Below are positions 5,764 to 13,649 of a stretch of DNA of 26,330 nucleotides, piece after piece (the stretch's first letter is position 1; the number at the start of each line of letters is the position of its first letter). A program made the translations under genes and the position numbers. The DNA comes from a virus. Where the stretch lies: IMG/VR virus record IMGVR_UViG_3300041407_000002, positions 1 to 26,330 of that record. One strand, 5' to 3'. A model generated the notes under the pieces. That model saw only the letters and a list, made by a program, of their open reading frames with translations. It made no database searches and was not told the origin of the DNA.

Positions 5764-7389
5764 GTGGCTGATTCTACTCGCACCGGGCTCGCTGAAGGAG
5801 GCGCCAAAGCTGTTTACGAACGGCTGAAGAACGACCGAGTTCCATACGAGACCCGTGCTGAAAACTGCGCGAAGGTCACTATCCCCTCCCTGTTCCCTAA
5901 AGACTCCGACAACGCCTCCACTGACTACTCCACTCCGTGGCAAGCAGTAGGCGCTCGTGGTCTCAACAACCTGTCAGCCAAGGTGATGCTCGCTCTGTTC
6001 CCGCTCCAAGCGTGGATGAAGTTGAAGGTGTCCGAATGGCAAGCAAAGCAACTGGTCGCTGACCCGTCGCAACTGGCTGTCGTGGAGCAAGGTCTGGGCA
6101 TGGTTGAACGTATCCTGATGTCCTACATGGAAGCCAACTCGTACCGCGTGACGCTCTTTGAGCTGATCCGTCAGTTAGCCCTTGCAGGCTCTGCGTTGAT
6201 CTACCTTCCGCCACCTGATGCAAGCTCGACTGCTTACAACCCAATGAAGCTCTACACGCTCCACAACCATGTTGTTCAGCGAGATGCCTTCGGGAACGTC
6301 TTACAGATCGTCACTCTGGATAAGGTCGCCTTTGCGGCACTCCCTGAGGACGTTCGGAATACTCTGGGCACTGACGGTGAGAAGAAGCCTGACCAAGAGA
6401 TCGAAGTCTACACGCACATCTATCTGGACGATGAGTCCGGTGAATTCCTCTCTTATCAGGAAGTGGATGGTGTCGAAGTGGATGGCTCTGATGGTCAGTA
6501 CCCTCTTGACGCCTGCCCTTGGATTGCCGTTCGGTGGACCAAGCGCGATGGTGAACATTATGGCCGTTCCCATGTTGAGGAATACCTCGGGGATTTGAAC
6601 TCCCTTGAGAGCCTCCATGAGGCCATGATCAAGTTCTCAATGGTCGCCTCGAAGGTGATCGGCTTGGTGAACCCTAACGGGGTCACTCAGGTTCGTCGCT
6701 TAGTCAAAGCCCAGACGGGTGACTTTGTGGCTGGCCGTAAGCAAGACATCGAGTTCCTCCAGTTGGAGAAGACCGCTGACTTCACAGTCGCTAAGTCTGT
6801 CGCTGACGCCATCGAGCAACGCCTCTCCTACGTCTTCATGTTGAACTCTGCGGTACAACGCAAGGGTGAACGTGTGACCGCCGAAGAGATCCGTTACGTG
6901 GCGAGTGAACTTGAGGACACCCTTGGTGGCGTCTATTCGATCCTCTCTCAGGAACTCCAACTTCCCATCGTCCGCATCCTGCTCAATCAGCTTCAGGCTA
7001 CCAGTCAGATCCCTGACATGCCTAAGGAAGCCGTAGAGCCGACTGTGAGCACTGGTGTCGAAGCGTTGGGTCGGGGCCAGGATCTCGACAAGCTCAATCA
7101 ATTCCTGAGCGCAATGGCTAACGTGAGTCAGCTACAGGCTGATCCAGACCTCAACATGAGCAACATCAAGTTGAGACTGGCGAACGCTATAGGCCTCGAC
7201 ACGTCCGGTCTGCTCCTCACGGAAACCGAGAAGGCACAGCTTCAGTCCCAAGAGATGCTCAAGCAAGGTGGCCTCAACGCTGCCGCTGGCATTGGTCAGG
7301 GATTGGCGCAACAAGCCACCGCAAGTCCAGATGCCATCCAAGGCGCTATGGACACTGCTGGCTTAGAGCCGGGGATGCCCGGTAGTTAA
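5764..7389 (+). CDS. 8: Head-tail connector (portal) protein gp8
   Basis: 541 residues from GTG 5764, with a near-perfect anti-16S match AAGGAGGTGA just upstream; T7 gp8 has 536. The N-terminus (TGLAEGGAKAVYERLKNDR, then YETRAENCAK) and the blocks FPKDSDNASTDY, VQRDAFGNVLQ, VTAEEIRYVASELEDTLGG and GRGQDLDKL are essentially those of T7 gp8. Twelve copies form the ring at one capsid vertex through which DNA is packaged by the terminase and later ejected, and to which gp11/gp12 attach. It is the last gene of the 4424 transcript before the next promoter, and its TAA is part of that promoter. Confidence 0.97.
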   Translation: MADSTRTGLAEGGAKAVYERLKNDRVPYETRAENCAKVTIPSLFPKDSDNASTDYSTPWQAVGARGLNNLSAKVMLALFPLQAWMKLKVSEWQAKQLVADPSQLAVVEQGLGMVERILMSYMEANSYRVTLFELIRQLALAGSALIYLPPPDASSTAYNPMKLYTLHNHVVQRDAFGNVLQIVTLDKVAFAALPEDVRNTLGTDGEKKPDQEIEVYTHIYLDDESGEFLSYQEVDGVEVDGSDGQYPLDACPWIAVRWTKRDGEHYGRSHVEEYLGDLNSLESLHEAMIKFSMVASKVIGLVNPNGVTQVRRLVKAQTGDFVAGRKQDIEFLQLEKTADFTVAKSVADAIEQRLSYVFMLNSAVQRKGERVTAEEIRYVASELEDTLGGVYSILSQELQLPIVRILLNQLQATSQIPDMPKEAVEPTVSTGVEALGRGQDLDKLNQFLSAMANVSQLQADPDLNMSNIKLRLANAIGLDTSGLLLTETEKAQLQSQEMLKQGGLNAAAGIGQGLAQQATASPDAIQGAMDTAGLEPGMPGS

Positions 7390-7409
7390 AAACCCTCACT
7401 ATGGCTACA
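7387..7409 (+). promoter_or_regulatory. Phage RNA polymerase promoter upstream of scaffold gene 9
   Basis: TAAAAACCCTCACTATGG at 7387-7404 followed by CTACA, full match to the shared core. By alignment with T7 promoters the transcript starts at G7404. The first three bases are the stop codon of gp8. It drives the scaffold gene and, by readthrough, the capsid gene. Confidence 0.92.
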
Positions 7410-7464
7410 GCTTGCTTAGCGAGTACATCCGAGAAAGCACGGATAGATTGCCCGTGCCTGTAGC
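7404..7464 (+). promoter_or_regulatory. Closed, branched 5' leader of the scaffold mRNA
   Basis: The predicted first seven transcript bases GCTACAG (7404-7410) pair perfectly with CTGTAGC (7458-7464). Inside, CTTG (7411-7414) can pair with CGAG (7420-7423), and GCACGG (7437-7442) pairs with CCGTGC (7452-7457). All three stems abut, forming a compact three-way junction that sequesters the 5' end. The gene 9 ribosome site (AAGGAG) lies outside it, 14-20 bases further on. It may protect the mRNA from 5'-end decay. It is not a tRNA: too short and without an anticodon arm. Confidence 0.65.
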
Positions 7465-7489
7465 CAACCAAATTCTTTAAGGAGACCCA

Positions 7490-8368
7490 ATGTCCGATAA
7501 CCAATCCCAAGCAGATGTCTATGCGTCCTTCGGTGCAAACAGCGCTGTGATGTCTGGTAGTTCCATTGAGGAACACGAACAGAACATGCTGTCTCTGCCA
7601 GTCGATGTCCGTGATGGTGATGACTCCATTGTTCTCCAATCTGACGATCAGGAAGAACGCCAAGAGCTGGAACTGAACGAACTCAATGAGGAAGGCCAAG
7701 AAGAGAATGAGGAGGGTGCCGAAGAAGGTGCTGACTCCGATGAGTTCACTCCTTTGGGCGATCCTGATGCTGACCTCGTAGAAGCCTCTGAGGCTGTCGA
7801 TGAGTACGCTGATGGCTTCCAGCAAATGCGCGCTCAGGCGATCAAAGGTGGTCTCCCAGTTGAGATTGCTGACCAGATCGAAGCCGAGTATGAGGCCGAC
7901 AACAAGCTCTCCGAGGCGTCCTTGAAGGCGCTCGAAAAGGCTGGCTTTAGTCGTGGCTTCGTCAAGTCCTTTATCAGTGGACAAGAAGCGCTCGCTCAGA
8001 CCTACGTTGCGCAGATCCAAGCGTATGCCGGTGGTCCTGAGAAGTTCAAATCCATCGTTGCCCACATGACTGCAAACTCTCCAGATGCTGTCGAGGCCCT
8101 TGAGAACGCCATTCAGAATCAAGACCTGAAGGCCATCAAGACCCTGATCAATCTGGGCATGGCGAGTCGAACCAAGAAGTTCGGTAAATCGCCTGAACGT
8201 TCGGTCACCAAGCGCGCTCCTGCCAGCGCACCTCAATCGCAGCGTCAAGCCCCTCAAGGCTTCTCTTCGCAGCGCGAGATGGTCAAGGCGATGAGCGATG
8301 CGCGTTATCAGAATGACGCCCAATACCGTTCCGAAGTGGAAGCCAAAGTGCTCCGCTCGAACTGGTAA
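7490..8368 (+). CDS. 9: Capsid assembly scaffold protein gp9
   Basis: 292 residues; T7 gp9 has 307. The N-terminus ADVYASFGANSAVMSG (about 8-23) and EEHEQNML, the central EFTPLGDPD, the stretch RGFVKSFISGQEALAQTYV and the C-terminal KAMSDARYQNDAQYRSEV with a final SNW all have direct T7 gp9 counterparts. The N-terminal third is very acidic (about 60-90, many E and D) and the C-terminus is basic, as expected for a scaffold that binds the inside of the capsid shell and leaves before DNA enters. AAGGAG precedes ATG 7490. It is the first gene of the 7387 transcript. Confidence 0.96.
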   Translation: MSDNQSQADVYASFGANSAVMSGSSIEEHEQNMLSLPVDVRDGDDSIVLQSDDQEERQELELNELNEEGQEENEEGAEEGADSDEFTPLGDPDADLVEASEAVDEYADGFQQMRAQAIKGGLPVEIADQIEAEYEADNKLSEASLKALEKAGFSRGFVKSFISGQEALAQTYVAQIQAYAGGPEKFKSIVAHMTANSPDAVEALENAIQNQDLKAIKTLINLGMASRTKKFGKSPERSVTKRAPASAPQSQRQAPQGFSSQREMVKAMSDARYQNDAQYRSEVEAKVLRSNW

Positions 8369-8378
8369 GTCCCTGATT

Positions 8379-8401
8379 TAAAAACCCTCACTATGGCTAC
8401 A
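8379..8401 (+). promoter_or_regulatory. Phage RNA polymerase promoter upstream of capsid gene 10
   Basis: TAAAAACCCTCACTATGG at 8379-8396 plus CTACA. Expected start at G8396. This one is separate from the gp9 stop (8366-8368). It corresponds to phi10 of T7, the strongest promoter of that phage. Confidence 0.92.
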
Positions 8402-8405
8402 GAGA

Positions 8406-8432
8406 GAGTTCACCACTAATCGTGGAGGACTC
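8406..8432 (+). promoter_or_regulatory. Stable hairpin in the capsid mRNA leader
   Basis: GAGTTCACCAC (8406-8416) and GTGGAGGACTC (8422-8432) pair over 11 positions with one A-A mismatch and one G-U, loop TAATC. It starts about 10 bases after the predicted transcript start and ends 38 bases before ATG 8471, leaving the AAAGGAG ribosome site free. It corresponds in place to the 5' stem-loop of the T7 gene 10 leader, so a role in mRNA stability or RNase III cutting is likely. Confidence 0.7.
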
Positions 8433-8470
8433 CTTGTGCCTATCAGAAACTCATAAAGGAGAACTACTAC

Positions 8471-9499
8471 ATGGCAACTATGACTGGCGGTCAACAAATC
8501 GGCTCGAACCAAGGTAAAGGTCAAAACCCTGCTGACAAACTGGCCAACTTCCTGAAGCTGTTCGGTGGTGAAGTTCTGACTGCATTCGTGCGTCGTTCGG
8601 TAACCATGGACAAGCATATGGTCCGTACCATTCAAAACGGTAAGTCCGCTTCCTTCCCTGTCATGGGTCGCACCAAGGGTTACTACTTGGCAGCCGGTGA
8701 GAGTCTTGATGACAAGCGTAAAGACATCAAGCACTCCGAGAAAGTGATCCAGATCGATGGCCTGCTGACCAGCGACGTGCTGATCTACGACATCGAGGAT
8801 GCCATGAACCACTACGACGTTCGTGCTGAATACTCGGCGCAACTGGGTGAAGCTCTGGCTCTGGCCGCTGACGGTGCTGTACTGGCCGAGATGGCGAACC
8901 TGTGCAACCTGCCAGCCGCTTCCAACGAGAACATCGCTGGTCTGGGTACTGCCGTTGTGTTGAACATCGGTGCTGCTGCTGACCTCGTTGACGTTGAGCT
9001 GCGCGGTAAGGCGATCCTGAAGGGTCTGACTCTGGCTCGTGGTCGCTTCACCAAGAACTACGTTCCGGCTTCGGATCGTCGCTTCTTCACTTCGCCTGAC
9101 GACTACAGCGCGATCCTGTCCGCTCTGATGCCAAACGCTGCTAACTACAGCGCTTTGATCGACCCAGAGACTGGCAACATCCGCAACGTGATGGGCTTCG
9201 AGATCATCGAGGTTCCACATCTGGTTGCTGGTGGTGCTGGTACTGACGCTGATGGCGCCAACCAGAAGCACGTCTTCCCGGCAACCGCTGGTGGTGACGT
9301 ACTGGTCGCAATGAACAACGTGATCGGCCTGCTGGTTCACCGTTCGGCTGTCGGCACCGTGAAGCTGAAGGACATGGCGCTGGAACGTGCTCGCCGTCCT
9401 GAATACCAAGCTGACCAGATCATCGGCAAGTATGCGATGGGTCACGGTGGCCTGCGTCCTGAAGCTGCTGGCGCATTGGTCTTCACCCCTGCTGCCTAA
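8471..9499 (+). CDS. 10: Major capsid protein gp10
   Basis: 342 residues; T7 gp10A has 345. The N-terminus MATMTGGQQIGSNQGKG is almost the well-known T7 gene 10 leader peptide. FLKLFGGEVLTAF, DDKRKDIKHSEKVIQIDGLL, DVLIYDIEDAMNHYDVR, SALMPNAANYSALIDPE and KYAMGHGGLRPEAAGALVF follow as in T7. It has the HK97 fold and forms the icosahedral shell. Codon use is more biased to the preferred C/G-ending codons than in its neighbours, as expected for the most expressed gene. I see no slippery site for a -1 frameshift like the one that makes T7 gp10B; the terminator begins 10 bases after the stop. AAAGGAG precedes ATG. Confidence 0.98.
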   Translation: MATMTGGQQIGSNQGKGQNPADKLANFLKLFGGEVLTAFVRRSVTMDKHMVRTIQNGKSASFPVMGRTKGYYLAAGESLDDKRKDIKHSEKVIQIDGLLTSDVLIYDIEDAMNHYDVRAEYSAQLGEALALAADGAVLAEMANLCNLPAASNENIAGLGTAVVLNIGAAADLVDVELRGKAILKGLTLARGRFTKNYVPASDRRFFTSPDDYSAILSALMPNAANYSALIDPETGNIRNVMGFEIIEVPHLVAGGAGTDADGANQKHVFPATAGGDVLVAMNNVIGLLVHRSAVGTVKLKDMALERARRPEYQADQIIGKYAMGHGGLRPEAAGALVFTPAA

Positions 9500-9508
9500 G
9501 GCATAACC

Positions 9509-9550
9509 AAAAACCCCTTGAGGCCCTCTATTGGCTTCGAGGGGTTTTTT
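9509..9550 (+). terminator. Strong intrinsic terminator after the capsid gene (Tphi-like)
   Basis: Arms 9509-9522 (AAAAACCCCTTGAG) and 9536-9549 (TTCGAGGGGTTTTT) pair over 14 bp with two G-U pairs. GCC/GGC (9523-9525 with 9533-9535) add three more around the loop CTCTATT. A run of six T (9545-9550) follows the GC core. It sits exactly where T7 has Tphi, the main phage polymerase terminator between genes 10 and 11, and would set the capsid to tail protein ratio by partial readthrough. Confidence 0.93.
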
Positions 9551-9566
9551 CATTAAGGAGATCCAC

Positions 9567-10151
9567 ATGGCTTCTGAATCCGTATTGGACTTTGACGATG
9601 AACTCAATGCTGTCAATGACATGCTTGGGGCCATCGGTGAGTCACCTGTAAGTTCCCTCGAAGGTGACCCTAACGCTGACGTGGCGAACTGTCGCCGTAT
9701 CCTCGCTCAGGTTAACCGGGAGATCCAGTCGAAGGGCTGGACGTTCAACATCGAGGAGGCCGCTGAGCTACAACCTGACTCCTTCTCGAACCTCATCGAG
9801 TACCTCCCAGATTACCTAAGGATGACCACTTCAGGTGGGACCATCTACATCAACCGTGGTGGCTACGTCTATGACCGCACCGCCAAGACAGACATCTTCA
9901 CCCTGCCTATCCAAGTCGATCTGATTCGCCTCAAGCAGTTCTCTGAGATGCCTGAGTGCTTCCGCTCATACATCGTCGTTAAGGCGTCTCGACGTTTCAA
10001 CATCCGGTTCTTCGGTGCCGGTGAACTTGAGGGCTCCCTTCAGGAACAAGAGAACGATGCTTGGGCTGCCATTCAGGAGTACGAGCTTGACTTTGGTGGC
10101 TTCAACATGATCACAGGCGACTCATTCGTCGGTGGTATCTCCAACCGCTAA
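9567..10151 (+). CDS. 11: Tail tubular protein A (gp11)
   Basis: 194 residues; T7 gp11 has 196. The start is ATG 9567 with AAGGAG upstream; the upstream in-frame TTG at 9531 lies inside the terminator and is rejected. [27 protein letters not shown] (about 15-41), [39 protein letters not shown] and [10 protein letters not shown] match T7 gp11 closely. Twelve copies form the gatekeeper ring between the portal gp8 and the tail nozzle gp12, also giving the fibre attachment site. There is no promoter of its own: it depends on readthrough of the terminator just upstream. Confidence 0.96.
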   Translation: MASESVLDFDDELNAVNDMLGAIGESPVSSLEGDPNADVANCRRILAQVNREIQSKGWTFNIEEAAELQPDSFSNLIEYLPDYLRMTTSGGTIYINRGGYVYDRTAKTDIFTLPIQVDLIRLKQFSEMPECFRSYIVVKASRRFNIRFFGAGELEGSLQEQENDAWAAIQEYELDFGGFNMITGDSFVGGISNR

Positions 10152-10160
10152 GGAGGGCCT

Positions 10161-12563
10161 ATGGGACTCGTTTCGCAATCCGTCAAGAACCTCAAAGGAG
10201 GTATCTCACAGCAACCGGACATCCTTCGGTTTTCCAACCAAGGTGCCGTACAGATCAATGGGCTCTCTTCGGAGACTCAGGGTCTACAGAAGCGCCCGCC
10301 TACCAAGTTCCTTAAGAGGCTCTTTGGGACTGGCGCACTGGGGGTCAAGCCTCTGGTCCACATGATCAACCGTGACTCCTCTGAGCAATACTTTGTGACC
10401 TTCACAGGTGGTGGTATTCACGTTCACGACCTCGCTGGGAACGCCTACACGGTGCGTGGCTACAACGGCTATGCCAACTGCTCAGACCCTCGCAATGATC
10501 TACGTCTGGTGACGGTGGCTGACTATACGTTCGTGACCAACCGTAAGACCAACACAGCGATGAACTCGACTCTGACAGAGGCTGGTTACACACCGCTGAC
10601 TCGACGGGCCTTGATCAACATTCGTGGTGGTCAGTATGGCCGGCTCATGCAGATCCTCATCAATGGTGGTGTTCATGCGTCCATTCAGATGCCCAACGGT
10701 TCCGCTGAGAAAGTCCCGGCTGGGCAACCTTATGCAGGGATGAACCAAGTGGACATGACGGACGCCAACTGGATTGCTGGTCAAATGGCGAGCCAGATCA
10801 ACACGAACCTCGGTGGTGCTGGCTGGTCCGCATCGTCGGGCGCTGGCTGGGTTCTCATCACCGCCCCTGTGACTGACGCCGTGTATTCAATCCAGACCAA
10901 GGATGGCTACGGTGACACGCTCATGAATGGCTTTGTCTACCAAGTCCAGACCTTCAACAAGCTGCCAGCTCAGGCCCCCGATGGTTACATCGTTGAGGTC
11001 ACCGGGGAGTCTGCTCGAACTGGGGATAACTACTGGGTCAAGTACAGCCTTTCCTCGAAGGTCTGGAAGGAGATCGCTAAGCCGGGGATCATCTCTGGGC
11101 TCAGCGCAACAACCATGCCTCACGCGCTCATCAGGGCCTCGGATGGTCAGTTCGATTGGACCACGTTGACTTGGAATGGCCGGACTTGTGGTGACGATAC
11201 GACCAACCCAATGCCCAGCTTTGTAGGCTACCCAGTCAATGACATCTTTTTCTTCCGCAACCGCTTGGGATTCATCTCAGGTGAGAACGTGATCATGTCA
11301 AGGACATCCAAATACTTCAACTTCTTCCCGTCCTCTGTGAGCGCCCTTAGTGATGACGATCCGATTGACGTGGCGGTATCTCACAACCGGGTCTCGATCC
11401 TGAAGTATGCCGTTCCGTTCGCTGAGCAACTGCTCCTCTGGAGTGACCAAGCTCAGTTCGTGTTGTCGTCCTCTGGGATTCTCTCATCGAAGACCGTGGA
11501 GCTGGACCTGACCACTGAGTTCGATGTGAGTGATGGCGCCCGTCCTTTCGGGATTGGTCGAGGCGTTTACTTTGCGGCGCCTCGTGCCAGCTATACGAGC
11601 CTCAAGCGCTACTACGCGATCCAAGACGTGAGCAACGTGAAGTCTGCTGAGGATGTCTCTGCACACGTTCCGAGCTACATCCCGAACACCGTGTTCAACA
11701 TCCATGGGTCTGGGACCGAGAACTTTGTCACGCTCATCTCCAGTGGCGCTCCTCAGAACCTGTACGTCTACAAGTTCCTCTATCTGGATGAGACCCTTCA
11801 GCAACAATCGTTCTCTCACTGGACCTTTGGGCCTGACGTTAAGATCCTCGCAGCGGCCTCAATCGGCTCCTACCTGTACCTGATGTTGGACCGACCTGAG
11901 GGCATCATGATGGAGCGAATCGAGTTCACTCAGAACACCATCGACATCTCAATGGAACCTTATCGGACCTACATGGACCAGAAGAAGCTCATTCAGATTG
12001 GTGCCTATGATGCTGACTTGAACACCTCCAGCGTGACCATTGAGAGCATCCTTGGGGGCCTCCCTTCGGCCACCTCAGTGTTCTACACAATTGACGCTCA
12101 AGGGGTCACTCAGCGCTTTGAGGGTCCATGGCCATCCGGCTCCAAGTTATCCTTCAATGGTGACCGGGCTGGTGAGTACGTGGTCTTCGGACGTGAGTAT
12201 GAGTTCCAATACGAGTTCTCCAAGTTCCTCATCAAGCAGACCGCTGACGATGGCTCAACCTCAACCGAGGACATTGGTCGTCTACAGCTTCGCCGTGCTT
12301 GGTTGAACTATGAGTTCTCTGGGGCCTTCGAGGTGAACGTCAACAACGGCTCCACTGAGTACGTCTATCCGATGTCTGGTGGACGCTTGGGTACTCAGAC
12401 CACTCTGGGTGAGCTGGCTCTGGGCACTGGTCAATTCAAGTTCCCGGTCACGGGCAACGCCCAGGCACAACGAGTGACGATCACCAGTTCCAATCCAAAC
12501 CCTCTCAACATCATCGGATGTGGCTGGGAGGGCAACTACATTCGCCGTTCAAGCGGCATCTAA
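10161..12563 (+). CDS. 12: Tail tubular protein B (gp12, nozzle)
   Basis: 800 residues; T7 gp12 has 794. The start LVSQSVKNLKGGISQQPDILRF, the middle SFVGYPVNDIFFFRNRLGFISGENVI and SDDDPIDVAVSHNRVSILKYAVPF, and the end KFLIKQTADDGSTSTEDIGRLQLRRAW and IIGCGWEGNYIRRSSGI are near-identical blocks in T7 gp12. Six copies form the tail nozzle that touches the host surface and carries DNA out. AAGGAGG precedes ATG 10161, nine bases after the gp11 stop. The least conserved region is around residues 625-665, as is common between T7 relatives. Confidence 0.97.
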   Translation: MGLVSQSVKNLKGGISQQPDILRFSNQGAVQINGLSSETQGLQKRPPTKFLKRLFGTGALGVKPLVHMINRDSSEQYFVTFTGGGIHVHDLAGNAYTVRGYNGYANCSDPRNDLRLVTVADYTFVTNRKTNTAMNSTLTEAGYTPLTRRALINIRGGQYGRLMQILINGGVHASIQMPNGSAEKVPAGQPYAGMNQVDMTDANWIAGQMASQINTNLGGAGWSASSGAGWVLITAPVTDAVYSIQTKDGYGDTLMNGFVYQVQTFNKLPAQAPDGYIVEVTGESARTGDNYWVKYSLSSKVWKEIAKPGIISGLSATTMPHALIRASDGQFDWTTLTWNGRTCGDDTTNPMPSFVGYPVNDIFFFRNRLGFISGENVIMSRTSKYFNFFPSSVSALSDDDPIDVAVSHNRVSILKYAVPFAEQLLLWSDQAQFVLSSSGILSSKTVELDLTTEFDVSDGARPFGIGRGVYFAAPRASYTSLKRYYAIQDVSNVKSAEDVSAHVPSYIPNTVFNIHGSGTENFVTLISSGAPQNLYVYKFLYLDETLQQQSFSHWTFGPDVKILAAASIGSYLYLMLDRPEGIMMERIEFTQNTIDISMEPYRTYMDQKKLIQIGAYDADLNTSSVTIESILGGLPSATSVFYTIDAQGVTQRFEGPWPSGSKLSFNGDRAGEYVVFGREYEFQYEFSKFLIKQTADDGSTSTEDIGRLQLRRAWLNYEFSGAFEVNVNNGSTEYVYPMSGGRLGTQTTLGELALGTGQFKFPVTGNAQAQRVTITSSNPNPLNIIGCGWEGNYIRRSSGI

Positions 12564-12571
12564 CAGGCAAA

Positions 12572-12620
12572 CCATGGTGGGGATTAAAACCCCTCACTAT
12601 GGCTACCTATGGGGGGTTTT
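12572..12620 (+). terminator. Hairpins overlapping the promoter; possible terminator of upstream transcripts
   Basis: AAAACCCC (12586-12593, inside the promoter) is a perfect inverted repeat of GGGGTTTT (12613-12620), giving a GC core followed by four T. A competing stem pairs CCATGGT plus GGGG (12572-12582) with CCCC plus ACTATGG (12590-12593 and 12596-12602), leaving TC bulged. RNA coming from upstream would contain both arms of the first hairpin. RNA starting at this promoter would lack the 5' arm. The T tract is short and the loop of the first hairpin is long, so terminator strength is uncertain. Confidence 0.4.
12585..12607 (+). promoter_or_regulatory. Phage RNA polymerase promoter (4A/4C variant) upstream of gene 13
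   Basis: TAAAACCCCTCACTATGG at 12585-12602 plus CTACC. It differs from the main core by one base, having four A and four C in place of five A and three C, and shares that variant with the promoter at 20056. Expected start at G12602, only 19 bases before the gene 13 start codon, so this mRNA has a very short leader. It drives genes 13-16. Confidence 0.9.
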
Positions 12621-13055
12621 ATGATCATCGTTAAAGCAAACAAGTGGCACCTTGAAACAGCCGCAAATGACCTTTCTAAAGGTGACCTCGAAGAGTTCCA
12701 TTCCCACATCGCTGGGAGAGACCCACGCAAGATCATGCCCAACTACCTCGACGAGACCTCTCGGGCGATCATGTTGGGCAGTTTGGTTTTAGCTGTAGGT
12801 GGTTCCAAGAATTGCCTTTGGTTTGTGACCACCAACGTGGTGAGCACTCTGACCAAGGCCGAGCGGTTCCGATTCTATCGGCTGCTCAAGGAACATCTCG
12901 AAGGTCTCCGAAAGGAGGGCCACCAGTACATGACCAACTTTGTATCGGTGGACAATCATTCCCACATCCGTCTCCTCAATTCTCTTGGTGCCAAGTTCTC
13001 TCTGGGCTATGAGGTGAGTCCTGCCGGGTGTCGGTTCCGTCAATTCTGGCTATAG
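12621..13055 (+). CDS. 13: gp13-like virion assembly protein
   Basis: 144 residues; T7 gp13 has 138. The start at ATG 12621 is chosen over in-frame ATG 12609 because GGGGGG (12611-12616) lies just before it, while 12609 is only seven bases from the predicted mRNA 5' end. The stretch LVLAVGGSKNCLWFVTTNVV (about 55-74) matches LAIGGNCGDQCWFVTSDQVW of T7 gp13, followed by a helix (ERFRFYRLLKEHLEGLRKE) and NFVSVDNHSHIRLLNSLGAKF, against YVWVGNTSHIRFLKTIGAVF in T7. The layout resembles an acetyltransferase-like fold without clear catalytic residues. T7 gp13 is required for infective particles; its mechanism is not known to me. Confidence 0.9.
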   Translation: MIIVKANKWHLETAANDLSKGDLEEFHSHIAGRDPRKIMPNYLDETSRAIMLGSLVLAVGGSKNCLWFVTTNVVSTLTKAERFRFYRLLKEHLEGLRKEGHQYMTNFVSVDNHSHIRLLNSLGAKFSLGYEVSPAGCRFRQFWL

Positions 13056-13064
13056 GAGGTTCTC

Positions 13065-13649
13065 ATGTGTGAACCAGTAAGCATCGCCATGGCGGCTGTG
13101 GCTGTGGTCGGTGGCGTAATGGCTGCCAAGGATAAAGCCAAGGGCGAAGGTAATGCCGTGGATGGTCAACGGCGCACCGCTCGTGAGCAGCTCAAAGAGA
13201 CCAACATGGCTAACGCCAACCTCAACCTGACCGCCATGGACCGCCAAGAGGAGGCCCGTTCGCAGCTCGCTGAGGTGAACATGCAGGCCCTTAAGAACAA
13301 AGGGACGATCCGAGCGGCTATCGGTGAGTCGGGCATGTCGGGCAACTCAATGAAGCGTATCGCCAACTCGGTGGACAACGAGGCATCCCAACAACGGATG
13401 GCCATCACCGACAACTACAAGCGCGACTATGCGTCCATCTTTACGAACCAGATTGCCAACGTCGAGAACACCAAGTCTGCCATCCGTGGTCAGGCTCAAG
13501 TGATCAAGACCAGTGGCCTGAGTCATGCCCTCGGGGTCGTCTCTTCGGGTGCCAATGGGTACGCCCAAGGGTCTGCCATGACGGGTCAGATGAAAGCTAA
13601 CAAGGCCACCGGCCAATCCAATGGCACCGCCCAAGGAGGTACAACTTAA
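13065..13649 (+). CDS. 14: Internal virion protein gp14
   Basis: 194 residues; T7 gp14 has 196. It starts MCEPVSIAMAAVAVVGG, with a short hydrophobic stretch at residues 5-20 that would suit membrane insertion, and continues as an Ala/Gln/Asn-rich helical protein (DGQRRTAREQLKETN, SQLAEVNMQALKNKGTIRAAIGESGMSGNSMKRI) and a Gly/Ser/Ala-rich tail. In T7, gp14 is part of the internal core and forms the outer-membrane end of the DNA ejection channel. AGGAGG precedes ATG. Its TAA overlaps the ATG of gp15 (TAATG), coupling the two ejection proteins. Confidence 0.94.
   Translation: MCEPVSIAMAAVAVVGGVMAAKDKAKGEGNAVDGQRRTAREQLKETNMANANLNLTAMDRQEEARSQLAEVNMQALKNKGTIRAAIGESGMSGNSMKRIANSVDNEASQQRMAITDNYKRDYASIFTNQIANVENTKSAIRGQAQVIKTSGLSHALGVVSSGANGYAQGSAMTGQMKANKATGQSNGTAQGGTT

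Noticed and set aside
7404-7464. A tRNA gene in the scaffold leader
   Set aside because: It has a 7-bp closing stem and two inner arms but is only 61 bases long, has no anticodon arm and no TTC-type T loop.
9480-9510. A T7-like gp10B product by -1 frameshift at the capsid end
   Set aside because: The -1 frame is open past the stop, but there is no slippery heptamer near the end, and the extension would run straight through the terminator hairpin.
8378-9634. 418-codon minus-strand frame across the capsid gene
   Set aside because: It runs through a phage promoter and the capsid terminator, and its product is low-complexity antisense of the capsid gene.
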